Source of the DNA: Chara braunii
Taxonomy: Eukaryota > Streptophyta > Charophyceae > Charales > Characeae
Assembly (NCBI GenBank): GCA_003427395.1
Contig: BFEA01000294.1
Span: 874,412 to 914,327 of the forward strand
Direction: 5' to 3'
DNA length: 39,916 nucleotides
Shown: piece by piece, positions 9,639-19,238 of the stretch
Position numbering within the stretch: the stretch's first letter is position 1
Layout of the letters: each line of letters begins with the position of its first letter
Program-made: the position numbers and the translations under genes
The notes under the pieces: generated by a model
What the model was told of the DNA's origin: nothing
Databases searched by the model: none
Seen by the model: only the letters and a program-made list of their open reading frames with translations

Positions 9639-9763
9639 AATAGGTAACCTTGGGATAAAAACTAAGTTTATATCAACTGTCTTCACTTAATTTATTGTCG
9701 GTCGGTTCGTTTACCTGGAAATATCTAATCTAACTTACACTAATCCAGATTTTTTAAAACATC
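9639..9763 (-). repeat. Right terminal inverted repeat
   Basis: Reverse complement of the left arm at about 91% identity, ending ...TTTTTTAAAACATC at 9763. The flanks (TATCAGG on the right, GGGAGATT on the left) do not form an obvious target-site duplication. Confidence 0.8.
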
Positions 9764-10603
9764 TATCAGGTAAGAATGGTGAATATGCTATTCGTTAAAA
9801 TAGGACATTATATTGTGTCTTCTTTCTAACGAATTCATTTTTGGTTGTAGCCTAAGCAACGTAGGCACGCCCATCCACTCGCCCCAAATGCGGAAGACAC
9901 AATATAATTTTTTAGGTTATCCCCAAATGCGGTTATCATGATTGAATTCTCATTGGATAATATAATTTTTTAGGTTATCCCTAAGTTGTACAGGCATGTG
10001 CATCCTCTCACCTGAGACGGTTGTTTGGATGTTTGATGAGATCCGGACTTCTTTAGAAGACTTAGTGTAATGATAGGCATGCCCATCCGGGAACCTTGTG
10101 CGGAAGTGTGCTGAGATTCATACTTGTTAAACTTGAAGTTTATAAATGTGATGAGCAAGGTGTCATGATTGAATCCTTGTTGGATAATGCTCATCATCTC
10201 ACCCGAAACAGTTGTTTGGATGTTAATAAGATTCGGACTTCTTTATAATACTTAGTGTAATGCTAAACACCCACCATCTCGCCTGATATGCGGAAGTGTG
10301 TTGAGATCCATACTTGTTTACGATTGTGATGAGCAAGGTGTCATGATTGTATCCTTGTTGGACATGTTTGCTTTGAACAATGTGTCATTGTAAACTTGAT
10401 GGATATATTGTAATGTAGTTTGTGTCATCAACTTCAAGTACTGTAACAGTTAGAGTCATAATCAAAGTACAACTCAAAGATGTTCACCGTTCGTCTTGTA
10501 ACAAGCAGTTAATTTTGACATATAGGTTCGTTTTCTGCGACAACACATGTCATATTACACAAGAACTTCAAATTTCGCTTATTTCCGATCGAATCCGCAC
10601 TTG
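9764..10603. repeat. AT-rich spacer with degenerate tandem repeats
   Basis: Two diverged tandem units of roughly 175-185 bp occupy about 10007-10192 and 10193-10367. They share blocks such as GTTGTTTGGATGTT, GACTTCTTTA, CTTAGTGTAATG, GCGGAAGTGTG and GATGAGCAAGGTGTCATG. Upstream, the 23-base string AATATAATTTTTTAGGTTATCCC occurs at about 9902 and 9958, and a 15-base inverted repeat (TTATATTGTGTCTTC) occurs near 9807 and 9892. No coding signal is seen. It may be a small satellite or part of an unrecognised element. Confidence 0.65.
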
Positions 10604-11529
10604 TGCGAGGCATGGGCCTCGATAAGCCCTACTGGGCCCCTATTTGCCATAGGTCGGCCGCCCTAAGTGAAGGCAGGCCCGACAGACGACAGGAGGCCTA
10701 CTTTGGACTACTTCGCAACTGGGGAAAATTCAAACAGTTGCACAGCGCCAATTGGTTAAAGACGTCCAGGCCCTGACTTCGAATGTATCTAAGTCAGGCC
10801 CTGGGCGATATACACATCACAGACCCAATGCAGACAGCGGGCAGTTGGGCAAGGGTAACTGCCAGTGGCCCTGGGCCTGAGTCGTTTGGCCTGAGGCTTA
10901 GCCTCCCTGGGCCTACCAGAAGCTTCTGGGCAGGGGCCCAACGCAGCCAGGTTGCACACAAGCAGGCTGGCCACTTCCATTTAGGAAAGGGTCAGCCCAC
11001 GCATTGGACATTCGGGCACTGGCTGCTTTGTGTGCAAGCGCTGCTGCGCTATCGCCTGCTAGGCTCACACGCTCACGGGCGAGCTGGAAGGAGCAGGCAG
11101 CCATAGCCGAGCTGCGCTGTTGTATGCTGGATGGGGCGCATGGTGGTCCTTGGGTGCAAGTGGCATCTGTGAGTTGGGGAACGAGGTTGTGAGTGATATG
11201 AGAGACATACCTGGTGCTCGACGCGTGCGGCATTGGCCGAGGTCTGGTCGTACTTGGGAGGTTGTTGACGTCATCAGCGGCATTGTAGTCTAGGCTAGAT
11301 ATGATCTGCCATTCGTAGTCTGGGCGAGTGCCAGATAGGATATCAACATTGGTTCTTCGTTGATGATGATGAGACTATTCCAGCATTGTCANTTATGAGC
11401 TTTTGGTGTGCTCTTATTTGGTGAAACTCGTGATGCAATTCTACTTTTGGTTCGAGGTCACGACTATCTGGTCTCATGTGTATGATGTTGTTTGATTGCT
11501 GAAGTTCGCTATTGCTCACCTTCCTTGCA
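10604..11529 (+). repeat. 5' LTR of element B
   Basis: Starts TGCGAGG and ends CCTTCCTTGCA, giving the usual TG...CA ends, 3 bases before a tRNA-type primer binding site. It is homologous to 18419-19127 over its first ~709 bases. The first bases form the hairpin CGAGGC-ATGG-GCCTCG (10606-10621). A single ambiguous N lies at 11392. No strong TATA box is seen inside the LTR. Confidence 0.8.
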
Positions 11530-11532
11530 ATT

Positions 11533-11549
11533 TGGTATCGAAGTTGTGG
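11533..11549 (+). promoter_or_regulatory. Primer binding site of element B
   Basis: TGGTATCGAAG, three bases past the LTR end, resembles the plant retrotransposon primer site complementary to the 3' end of initiator methionine tRNA (TGGTATCAGAGC). The element C copy at 22193 is closer to that consensus. It would prime minus-strand cDNA synthesis. Confidence 0.65.
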
Positions 11550-12181
11550 TTCGGTGCACTAATTTGGCGCTTATCTTCTGCCTAATGCGGTACACGCACG
11601 CGGTGTGTGCGATGAGCGACCGTGTCGTGGGACGTGTGTAGTGAGGAGGGCGAAGATAAGTAGGCGACCCAGGTGGAGAGGGGTTCGCCAGGAAGGCTAA
11701 GCGGTTTGGGTGTTCGCGGTGTGATGAGAACTATCCGGTGTGTGATTGATGCTGAGGTGGAACGGTTGTGCAATGCTGGTTGTGTCAAAGCAGCGACTGG
11801 TAAATCACAATCAACATCGGGTCATCTGGTGAGAATATCTGTGGTTGGGGGCAGCTATTTTGAGGTACGTTGCACCTAACCTTATCTACCCTCTTCGACA
11901 CTTCTTACCGTGAGGATGTGTGTTCTGTCTTGAGAGTCTTCTCATGTGAGGAGTCGTGCGCGCTCAACCTTGAGAGTCGTCAATCTTCACGTGGAGCATC
12001 TGGAAGGAGAGGGCGGTGCTATCTAAAGGGCCCTGGACGAAGCACTGGGTCACGGTCACCATGCCAACCCACCGGGAGTAGAGCACACATGCTTTGCTGC
12101 TTTGTCCGTTGTCTGCTCGCGGCGCTGTAGAGGGGTTCTGAAGGGCATGCCAGCCCTAGGGGACAGACGAGACCGGGCGTT

Positions 12182-12189
12182 TATAAATA
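12182..12189 (+). promoter_or_regulatory. TATA-like motif in leader B
   Basis: TATAAATA stands about 35 bases before the shared hairpin box. The element C leader has TTTAAATATT at the matching place (22821-22830). It could mark an internal promoter between primer site and gag, but nothing besides the motif supports transcription from here. Confidence 0.3.
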
Positions 12190-12221
12190 AGCACCGGCGG
12201 GATACCTTCCATTGGCTGTGA

Positions 12222-12260
12222 TCGTCGTCCTGTTTGTGACGTTAAAGAATTCCTGAGGAC
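12222..12260 (+). promoter_or_regulatory. Conserved leader hairpin box, copy in element B
   Basis: GTCG (12224-12227) can pair with TGAC around the loop TCCTGTTTG, with one G-T wobble, followed by GTTAAAGAATTCCTGAGGAC. It matches the boxes of elements A and C base for base except at a few positions. Confidence 0.55.
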
Positions 12261-12765
12261 TTCGGGGGCCGTCCATTAAAATGCCTCCTGATCAGCCAAT
12301 CGGTCGGTGTAAGGCTCGCTGCACGCGAGGATAAATACTAAGAAGGGCTGGCCAGCTCAGCTGGACTCTGGGCACAGGGGTGGGCCGTGTGCACACCTTT
12401 AGACACGCACGCTGTCCGGATTGCTCAGGGACTTTGACGACAAGAGACATTCAGGAAGAATCGAGGGAGGGGTAGATTCGAGGTGATAAGTTTGAGCAAG
12501 ATTCCATTGTGCAAACAGACCCAACAAATGATTCTATTTTTATTTTTGATTAGTTAGATTAATTAGATGTACAGCCATTGACATCTGACAGACAACAAAG
12601 TCAAAGTAGTTCGTTTGTAGGAATCTGGACTTACCTGTTGGACTCGAATGTATAGTCTCTGACATAGCCGCCGATTAATTATTTTATTTTATTATAAATC
12701 GGTTTGTACATCATGCTGAGGCATCAAGAGTGTCCTAGTGCAGGCACTGTACAGTGTTGCAGCCT

Positions 12766-14729
12766 ATGAGTGACAGGGAGGTCCCACAACCGGACGACAG
12801 GATCTTGCGATCAGCTAGACGTCCGGTAGCCCACTTGGCCTTAGGACCAGAGGGTGACAAGTTACTGTTTCGCCAACTTAGGGAGAGGCAGCAGCAGCAG
12901 AGGAGAGCTAGGGCAGCAGAGGCGAGCAGGGCATTCACAAGGGAATCCGCAGCTTCAGCAGCCATGGCAACTTCTGCGCAGTAGAGTTCGCAGGCTAGCA
13001 GTTCAGGATCCATAGGGTCAACGGTCGCGCAGACCCAGAGTCAGTCAACTGGCTCAATGGCAAGCCAGCCGTTAGTGATGACTCCCGAGGAGGTGGCCAT
13101 ACAACGAGCTGCTGATCGCGAGGCACAGCTACAACATGCTTTAGGAGAGATTAAGTCAGAAAAAGAAAGAATGATTAGAAGAAGAGTCAGGTTGCAGCAG
13201 AGACAAGCGGATATTAGTGAGTTAGAGGAGATGGACCCAGTAGAGTTGGATGATGAAGTGAGGACCCTGAGGTCGGTCTTGCTAGGTGTAGTAGAGATGC
13301 AAGATCACCATACGGCAATCTTACAAGACATTCGGCAGAGTCTGGCCGTGGTGGACGGGCGAGCGCAGGCGGCACCATCAATGTCCGGGCCTGGTGCCTG
13401 GCCCGTTGTACATCCTCCTCCTTTTGTCCCACCGGTGACGGGGGTATCCCCATATACCACTCCAGCATCGGTTCAGCCCGTTTCCCTGGGTATGACTTTA
13501 ATAGGCGGGTTCTCAACAAGTCCTAGTCTGCAGGTTCTTGTACAGACAATGTTCTCCCAACGTCCATCTCAGGTTGCCGTAAGCGGGCAGCCTGCTGTCT
13601 CGCAGCCTGCACAGCCGCAGGCTACACAGCCCCAGCAGCAGCTAGTGCAGCAGCCTGCACCACAGGATTGACAGCCCGGAATGATACAAGTACCGGGACA
13701 AAGTCAGTGGGTTCCAAAGACGGCCATCGCTGCTCCTAAACCCTTTACAGGGGATAAGAGGGGCGAAGACCTCGACACTTGGTTGAGGGCAGTGCCGGTC
13801 TACGTCAAGTGCAAACTTACCTTGGCGCACGAGGAAGTGCTTGTGGCTGCCTCCTATCTAGAGGGGAGTGCAGCACGATGGTTGAGTGGTTTAGTGCAGC
13901 TCCAGGGGTACGGTCATGACTTTCTCGCTTGGGCTCACCCAGAAACTGGATGACTTTCTCAAGTTGGTGGAAGCCAGATGGCATGATCCTCGGGAGGCCC
14001 AAAAGTGCGATCCTGACACTGCACACGAGGCAGTTTAAGTCAGTAAGAGAGGCCACTGACGTTGTAGAGCGTCTGATCTGTGTCCCTGGGGTTCGCTATG
14101 ACCCCCAGGTTTTACTCACCTCCTACCTGAGATGCTTTCGTATGCCTCTCAGGAATCAGTTGGCAGGTGAGGCCAACATCAACATGCACAACTTCCCGTC
14201 ATTTGGCAAGAAGGCCCTAGACCTTGAAGCAAAGATAGGGCATGGTCAGACACCCACGACGAAGGGTAGAAAAAAGTCACTGCCTCCCAACTAGAAAACG
14301 AAGGGACGCATCATGTTCGTCGACAACGATGGTTCCCCCATCGAATTGGACGACGACTTCGAGTCGAGAGTGGGTTCAGAGGCCGGCAGCGTAGAAGCTT
14401 CAGGGGGTGGAGTAGTCGCTGCCGTAGCGCAAAAAGGTAAGGCGACCGGTAGACGTCGTGGAGGTTTCCGGTCTAGGAGTCAAGTTGACCCCAATGCTCC
14501 TCCATGGGAGAAAGCAGGTCTTAGTGAGGACGTGTGGAGAGACCGGTACACCCGACAAGCTTGCATTCGTTGTGGTCAATACGGTCATAACCAATTCAAG
14601 TGCCGTAACAGAAAGGTGACCGAGAAGATCCCGCCTACGATGGGGTAGGCGCTGGGATCCTCCGCTCCCGTTGGTAACAATGTGGCCAGCAGTTCTGGCA
14701 CTGCTCCGGAAAACGCGTCGGGCCAGTAG
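12766..14729 (+). pseudogene. gag: Element B gag with zinc knuckle, multiple lesions
   Basis: Starts at ATGAGTGAC (12766), the same MSD start used by element C at 23442, which fixes the start better than the upstream ATG at 12754. A Gln/Arg-rich helix is followed by TAG (12982-12984), after which the frame continues with SSQASSSGS and a coiled-coil region (13080-13330) and a Pro/Gln-rich linker. TGA (13669-13671) again interrupts the frame. The capsid-like region (LDTWLRAVPVYV, AARWLSGLV) suffers two frameshifts near 13920 and 14010. It resumes as SVREATDVVERL, is cut by TAG 14292-14294 where element C has Trp, and reaches the zinc knuckle CIRCGQYGHNQFKC (C-X2-C-X4-H-X4-C, ~14560-14601). TAG 14646-14648 is premature; the end shared with C is SGQ-stop at 14727-14729. 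Confidence 0.8.
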
Positions 14730-14758
14730 GAATAGTAGTTGTTCCTGCTAGGGTCGAC

Positions 14759-15382
14759 GTGGTGGACACACCCTCACCATCTCGAGACATGGCCCAAGCT
14801 ACCGACTCCATTGCCATTCCGCAAACACATTCAGACCCATCGAGCCTCTGTTCGATGAATGTGTTTGAGTCCTTAGAGGAGCTAGAGGAGGAGTGGTCTA
14901 GGTCAGACCCACTAGCTTCTTGGACGGCATTGGCCAAAGCCCCTAAGGGAGAGATGTTCGTCGGCGAGGTAGTCAAGGCCGGGGTCTATCATGACACTTG
15001 CTCGACTAGGAACTTCATTAGCTGCGCGTGCGTTGAGAGGTTGCACTTATAGGGGCAAGTGCAGCGCTTGAGTCGACCTGTGGAATCTACATGTGCCAAC
15101 AAACAGCGCATGGTAGTTAATGACTACCTTCAAAATGTTGAGTGTTGCTTCTCGTACGCGGGAGGGGAACTGAGACATCATGTTTCGTTCCTAGTGAGCG
15201 ATGATCTCCCCATGGATATGTTGTTAGGTATGTACTACCTCTCCGTTGCACAGCCCCAGTTTGACTGGGATCGAAAAGTGGTCAAACACACTTTGCCAGG
15301 TGGAGGAACCGCCAGATTACGTAAGTTCAAAGCTAGTAGTCTGATTGAGTCCCACAGATGCATGTGTGCGGCCATTCTATAA
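14759..15382 (+). pseudogene. pol: Element B pol, protease region
   Basis: Encodes the retropepsin-like aspartic protease. The active-site motif reads DTCSTRNFIS, where the family has D-T/S-G; the glycine is replaced by Cys, which should abolish activity. A TAG at 15050-15052 interrupts the frame (VERLHL-stop), and the same frame continues with VQRLSRPV and the [12 protein letters not shown] flap-side segment. The frame is lost near 15380, and reverse transcriptase continues in a shifted frame ([15 protein letters not shown]). The matching region in element A has an intact D-S-G. Confidence 0.78.
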
Positions 15383-16682
15383 TTATTATAAGCAAAATTC
15401 GGAGGAGGGTATGTATTTAGTTTATGTCTCCGCAGCGGGCGGGCCGGTGAAAATGCCACCGGAGATAGAGGGAGTAGTTGCCAAGTACCCTGATCTATTT
15501 GAGGAGCCTACAAGGGTTGTTGAGAGGGAGGTCGTCCACGCGATAGAGATTATCCCAGGGTCTAGTATCCCAAAGGGTAGGATCTATCCGATGTCTCCAG
15601 GCGAGCTTGATGAGCTTCGCCGGCAACTCAAGGAACTCATAGTGAAGGGTTGGATCTGGCCGAGTGTTTCTCCTTATGGATGTCCAGTCCTATTTGTACC
15701 GAAGAAGGGGGGAACACTGAGGATGTGCATTGACTATAGGGGCCTCAATGCCATCACTGTCAAGAATAGAGAGCCCCTACCGCGCATCAACGACTTGCTA
15801 GATAGAGTGCAAGGGTGCCGGTACTTCAATAAGATAGATCTGAAGTTCGGGTACCATCAGATTGCAATCCGGCCCGAGGATCAACACAAAGCTGCATTTC
15901 AGACCAGGTACGGTCTGTACGAGTTTGTGGTGATGCCTTTCGGCCATTGCAATGCTCCTGGCACCTTTCAACACGCTATGAATCGGATCTTTCATGATTA
16001 CTTGGATAAGTTTGTCATCGTGTACCTCGATGACATACTTATTTTTAGTAGGACTGTCGAGGAGCATGTAGCGCACTTAGACAAAGTCCTCAGTCTCCTT
16101 CGGCAGCACAAGTTCAAGATAAACGGGGAGAAGTGTGAGTTTGGCCGCACCCGTATTTTGTACTTGGGTCATGAGATTTCCGCGGAGGGTTTGAAGCTCG
16201 ATGACGCGAAGGTGGCCAGCGTTTGTGACTGGCCACGTCCTTAGTCTGTGACTGAGATTAGGTCTTTCTTAGGGATGACCGGCTACTACCGTAACTTTGT
16301 TAAGAACTATAGTATAGTGGGCGCCCATTTGACTAACCTGACTCGCCTTGACACCCCATGGGAGTGGACAGACAGGTGTGAGGCTGCTTTCAGACAGCTG
16401 AAGCATGCGTTGACACACCATGAGGTCTTGAAACTTCCTGATCCTGACAAACCTTTCGTAGTAACTACAGATGCTAGCCAATATGGCATAGGCGCCGTAC
16501 TTGCGCAGAAGGAGGGGAAGAAGTTGAGTTCGATAGGGTACATGTCCAAAACGATGCCCTCTCAGAAGTTGGTTAAGTCCACCTATGAGAAGGAACTCTA
16601 TGCGATCTACAAGGCGCTCACCCATTGGAGGCACTATCTCCTTGGGAGGTTTTCTATGTCAGGACTGATCACCAGACCCTGA
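15345..16682 (+). pseudogene. pol: Element B pol, reverse transcriptase and RNase H
   Basis: Reverse transcriptase spans about 15560-16240, with [15 protein letters not shown], the first catalytic Asp in KIDLKFGYHQ and YLDDILIF (Y-L-D-D) near 16020, so all three metal-binding Asp residues remain. TAG at 16242-16244 replaces the CAG seen in element C (RP-stop-SVTEIRSFLG), and the same frame then continues. RNase H begins with TTDASQYGIGAVL near 16465 and YEKELYAI. The frame fails at 16680 after YLLGR, where a small deletion next to AGG shifts the frame; the remaining RNase H continues at 16640 in the next entry. Confidence 0.85.
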
Positions 16683-18382
16683 AATGGATGAGAACCCAGC
16701 ATGTGCTCTTCGACGCTCTGAAGTGTTGGATTGAAGTCATAGAGCAGTATGACTTTGAGCCCCAGTACATCAAGGGCGAGTATAACAAGGTTGTTGATGA
16801 GTTGTCGCGTAGACCAGATTTCTCCGGTGCTCTGATCATTGAGTTTGGGCTTGCGGACGATGTTACTGGCTCTATGGGGGAAGCCTACCGCGAGGATCAG
16901 TTTATGTCCGAGATCATTCGCAGACTCGAGGCGAAGGACAAAATCACTTCTGCTGAGTTTGAGTTGGTCAACGACTTGCTGTTTCTTGAGAAGGTTGGGA
17001 ATAAACGTTTGTGTGTTCCCAATAGGGAGTCTTTGCGTAGTTTATTTCTAGGTGAGTGTCATGATGCCACCGGACATTTTGGCTTGAAGAAGACTGCAGC
17101 CAATCTGCTGCAGCGGTTCTGGTGGCCCACGATGATGAGAGATGCCAAGCTGTACGTGGAGACTTGTCAGGTCTGTCAAAGAGACAAGCCACGTACACAG
17201 GCCCCTTTTGGGCTCCTCAAGCCCCTTCCGATACCGGAAAGGCCCGGTGAGAGCTTGTCCATGGACTTCATGGACACACTCGTCACCAGCAAGAGTGGAA
17301 TGAGACACATTTTTGTGATTGTGGATAGGTTTAGTAGGTATGCTAGATTAGTTGCAATGCCGAAAACAGCAAAGACTGAGTACGTCATTAGACTATTCAA
17401 AGAGAACTGGGTCAGAGATTTTGGATTACCAAAGTCTATCGTGAGTGACCGGGATGTCAGATTCACAAGCGAGTTGTGGAAGGCTGCAGTTGCAAAACAA
17501 GGGACACGGCTGCAGATGACCTCTGGGAACCACCCAGAAGCCAATGGCCAAGCAGAGCAGATGAATCGCGTTGTACAACACCTGCTGCGGCATTACATCA
17601 AGCCCAACCAAGTGAACTGGGATGAGAAGCTTGCTCTCATCGCCAGCTTATACAACAACGTTGTGCACAGCGCCACAGGGGTGAGCCCTAACAGCCTGCT
17701 ACTAACTTTCAAGCCTAGACTGCCCCTAGACTTTCTATTACCTGAGAACCAGCAAACTGCTGCATCGGGTACATTAGAATTTGCTCATCGATATAAACAA
17801 ACGATGCAGCAGGCAGTGGAACAAATGCAGAAAGCACAGGCGGCGATGATCGAGTCTGAGAACAATCACCGTCGCCCGTCCACATACCGGGTAGGGAACC
17901 GAGTATGGGTCAAGATCTCAGAATTGGGACAGGAGCACGACATATCCCGTAAGCTTATGCCACAGTACTTCGGACCATGGGAGGTTTTAGATGTCGTTGG
18001 AGATGAACCGGATGGTCCTTCTTATGTTATTCGCATCCCTAGTCACCTACGCACATATCCGGTATTTCACGCTTCTAAGCTTGCACCGTTCGGAGAAACT
18101 GATCAGTTTCCCTTCCGTCGCTCTATGCTGCCCCCAACCATGGATGGAGAGGTCGACATCGATGACATCGTTGACCACAAAGAGATGCCAGTTCCAAGAC
18201 CGACAAGCAGAGGACGTCCTCCAAAACCAAAGCTACAATATAGAGTTCGGTTCAGACATCACACTGATCCAAAGGAGGACCGATGGTTTACCAGGGAGGA
18301 ACTGATGCAGACCGCTCCTCAGGTTGTGACCCAATATGAAAAGTCTCTGCAGAAGGGAAAGCGCCAAATTATCGAAGATTGA
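16625..18382 (+). CDS. pol: Element B pol, RNase H end, integrase and chromodomain-like tail (open)
   Basis: This 585-codon open frame is the best preserved part of the window. It begins with the end of RNase H (RTDHQTLKWMRTQ, then VVDELSRRPDF at 56-66). The integrase zinc domain has His146, His151, Cys181 and Cys184. The catalytic core has Asp214 (MDFMD), Asp275 (SDRD) and Glu311, and the spacing Asp275 to Glu311 is the classical D-X35-E. A GPY/F-like module (QYFGPWEVLDVVG) follows. The tail has VDIDDIVDHKEM, LQYRVRFRHH and EDRWFTREEL, matching a chromodomain-like fold. Natural translation would come from the whole pol precursor, so the apparent ATG at 16625 is only an internal codon. No lesion is visible inside. 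Confidence 0.85.
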   Translation: MEALSPWEVFYVRTDHQTLKWMRTQHVLFDALKCWIEVIEQYDFEPQYIKGEYNKVVDELSRRPDFSGALIIEFGLADDVTGSMGEAYREDQFMSEIIRRLEAKDKITSAEFELVNDLLFLEKVGNKRLCVPNRESLRSLFLGECHDATGHFGLKKTAANLLQRFWWPTMMRDAKLYVETCQVCQRDKPRTQAPFGLLKPLPIPERPGESLSMDFMDTLVTSKSGMRHIFVIVDRFSRYARLVAMPKTAKTEYVIRLFKENWVRDFGLPKSIVSDRDVRFTSELWKAAVAKQGTRLQMTSGNHPEANGQAEQMNRVVQHLLRHYIKPNQVNWDEKLALIASLYNNVVHSATGVSPNSLLLTFKPRLPLDFLLPENQQTAASGTLEFAHRYKQTMQQAVEQMQKAQAAMIESENNHRRPSTYRVGNRVWVKISELGQEHDISRKLMPQYFGPWEVLDVVGDEPDGPSYVIRIPSHLRTYPVFHASKLAPFGETDQFPFRRSMLPPTMDGEVDIDDIVDHKEMPVPRPTSRGRPPKPKLQYRVRFRHHTDPKEDRWFTREELMQTAPQVVTQYEKSLQKGKRQIIED

Positions 18383-18383
18383 A

Positions 18384-18418
18384 CTTCTCAGAGGACTAGT
18401 GAAGTATGGAGGAGGGAA
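18384..18418 (+). promoter_or_regulatory. Pre-PPT motif and polypurine tract of element B
   Basis: ACTTCTCAGAGGACTAG lies just after the pol stop and is followed by the purine tract GGAGGAGGGAA directly before the LTR start TGCGAGG at 18419. This is the expected plus-strand primer and it matches the element C copy. Confidence 0.7.
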
Positions 18419-19127
18419 TGCGAGGCATAGGCCTCGATAAGCCCTATTGGGCCCCTATTTGCCACAGGTCGGCCGCCCTAAGTGAAGGCAGGCCCGACAG
18501 ACGACAAGAGGCCTACTTTGGACTACTTCGCAACTGGGGAAAATTCAGGCAGTTGCGCAACGCCAGTTGGTTAAAGACGCCCAGGCCCTGACCTGCTTCT
18601 TCAAATGTATCTAAGTCAGGCCCTGGGCGACATACGCAGCACAGACCCAACGCAGACAGCAGGCAGTTGGGCACGGGTAACTGTCGGTGGCCCTAGGCCT
18701 GATTCGTTTGGCCTGAGGCTCAGCCTCCCTGGGCCTACCGGAAGCTTCTGGCCAGGGGCCCAACGCAGCCAGGCTTCACTCATGCAGGCTGGCCACTTCC
18801 ATTTAGGAAAGGGCCAGCCCACGCATTGACATTCGGGCACTGGCTGCTTTGTGCGCATCTGCGCTATCGCCTGCCAGGCTCACGCGCTCACGGGCAAGCT
18901 GGAAGGAGCAGGCAGCCATAGCCGAGTTGCGCTGCTGTATGCTAGATGGGGCGCATGGTGGTCCTTGGGTGCAAGTGGCATCTGTGAGTTGGGAAACGAG
19001 GTTGTGAGTGATACGAGAGACATACCTGGTGCTTGACGCGTGCGACATTGGCCGAGGTCTGGTCATACTTGGGAAGCTGTTGACGTCATCAACGACATTG
19101 TAGTCTAGGCTAGATAGGATCTGCCAT
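18419..19127 (+). repeat. 3' LTR of element B, truncated
   Basis: Aligns with 10604-11312 from the first base and stops matching after GATCTGCCAT (19127), so the last ~217 bases, including the CA end, are missing. The start hairpin is kept as CGAGGC-ATAG-GCCTCG (18421-18436). 19128-19238 is unmatched sequence between this break and LTR D. The break may be a deletion or recombination with the neighbouring LTR. Confidence 0.8.
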
Positions 19128-19238
19128 GCTTGTCTTGGAACTCCTTCCACCACAACATTTGCCGCTATCGACTTCCAACTCCTACCCGACCGCCTATGTA
19201 ATGTTTGACGTTCCAAATACTGTACAATCAACTCGAAA

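Larger units (their letters stand above)
8032..9763. mobile_element. 1.73 kb element with 125 bp terminal inverted repeats
   Basis: 8032-8156 and the reverse complement of 9639-9763 match at about 114 of 125 positions. No transposase is visible between them. The interior carries an antisense gag/protease fragment (8450-9089) and otherwise anonymous sequence. Long TIRs without transposase fit a non-autonomous Mutator-like or foldback element. Two inverted copies of a short repeat flanking an older retrotransposon fragment would give the same picture. No matching target-site duplication is seen at the outer ends, so the superfamily is not settled. Confidence 0.7.
11550..12765 (+). other. Untranslated leader of element B
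   Basis: About 1.2 kb with no conserved protein. Much of it aligns with the leader of element C (22210-23441), for example the CTGTGGTTGGGG(g/a)CAGC block, the AG|GTACGT donor-like site at 11863-11870 and the CTCAACCTTGAGAGTCG block. A TATA-like TATAAATA (12182-12189) and the shared hairpin box (12222-12260) follow. 12520-12720 is AT-rich and anonymous. Confidence 0.65.
10604..19127 (+). mobile_element. Ty3/gypsy chromovirus-like element B, degenerate, 3' LTR truncated
   Basis: Full order is visible: 5' LTR 10604-11529, primer binding site 11533, leader, gag from 12766, protease, reverse transcriptase/RNase H, integrase with chromodomain-like tail to 18382, purine tract, and 3' LTR from 18419. 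The two LTRs align from their first bases. In the first ~200 bp I count about ten substitutions, essentially all transitions, so the insertion is not recent. The 3' LTR stops matching at 19127, lacking roughly the last 217 bases. Gag and the first half of pol carry several stops and frameshifts; the integrase half is open. Confidence 0.88.

Noticed and set aside
9902-10367. CRISPR-like array.
   Set aside because: Repeats are long, diverged and lack regular short spacers; the context is a eukaryotic repeat region.
10913-11233. Minus-strand open frame in the B LTR that is also open in the 3' LTR (18803-19258).
   Set aside because: The two LTRs are near copies, so shared openness is not independent evidence. 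No domain or start context supports coding.
15345-18382. Domesticated host gene derived from the open integrase half of element B.
   Set aside because: It is flanked by its own LTRs, lacks an own promoter or good start, and upstream pol is broken. One open segment is not enough without evidence of selection.
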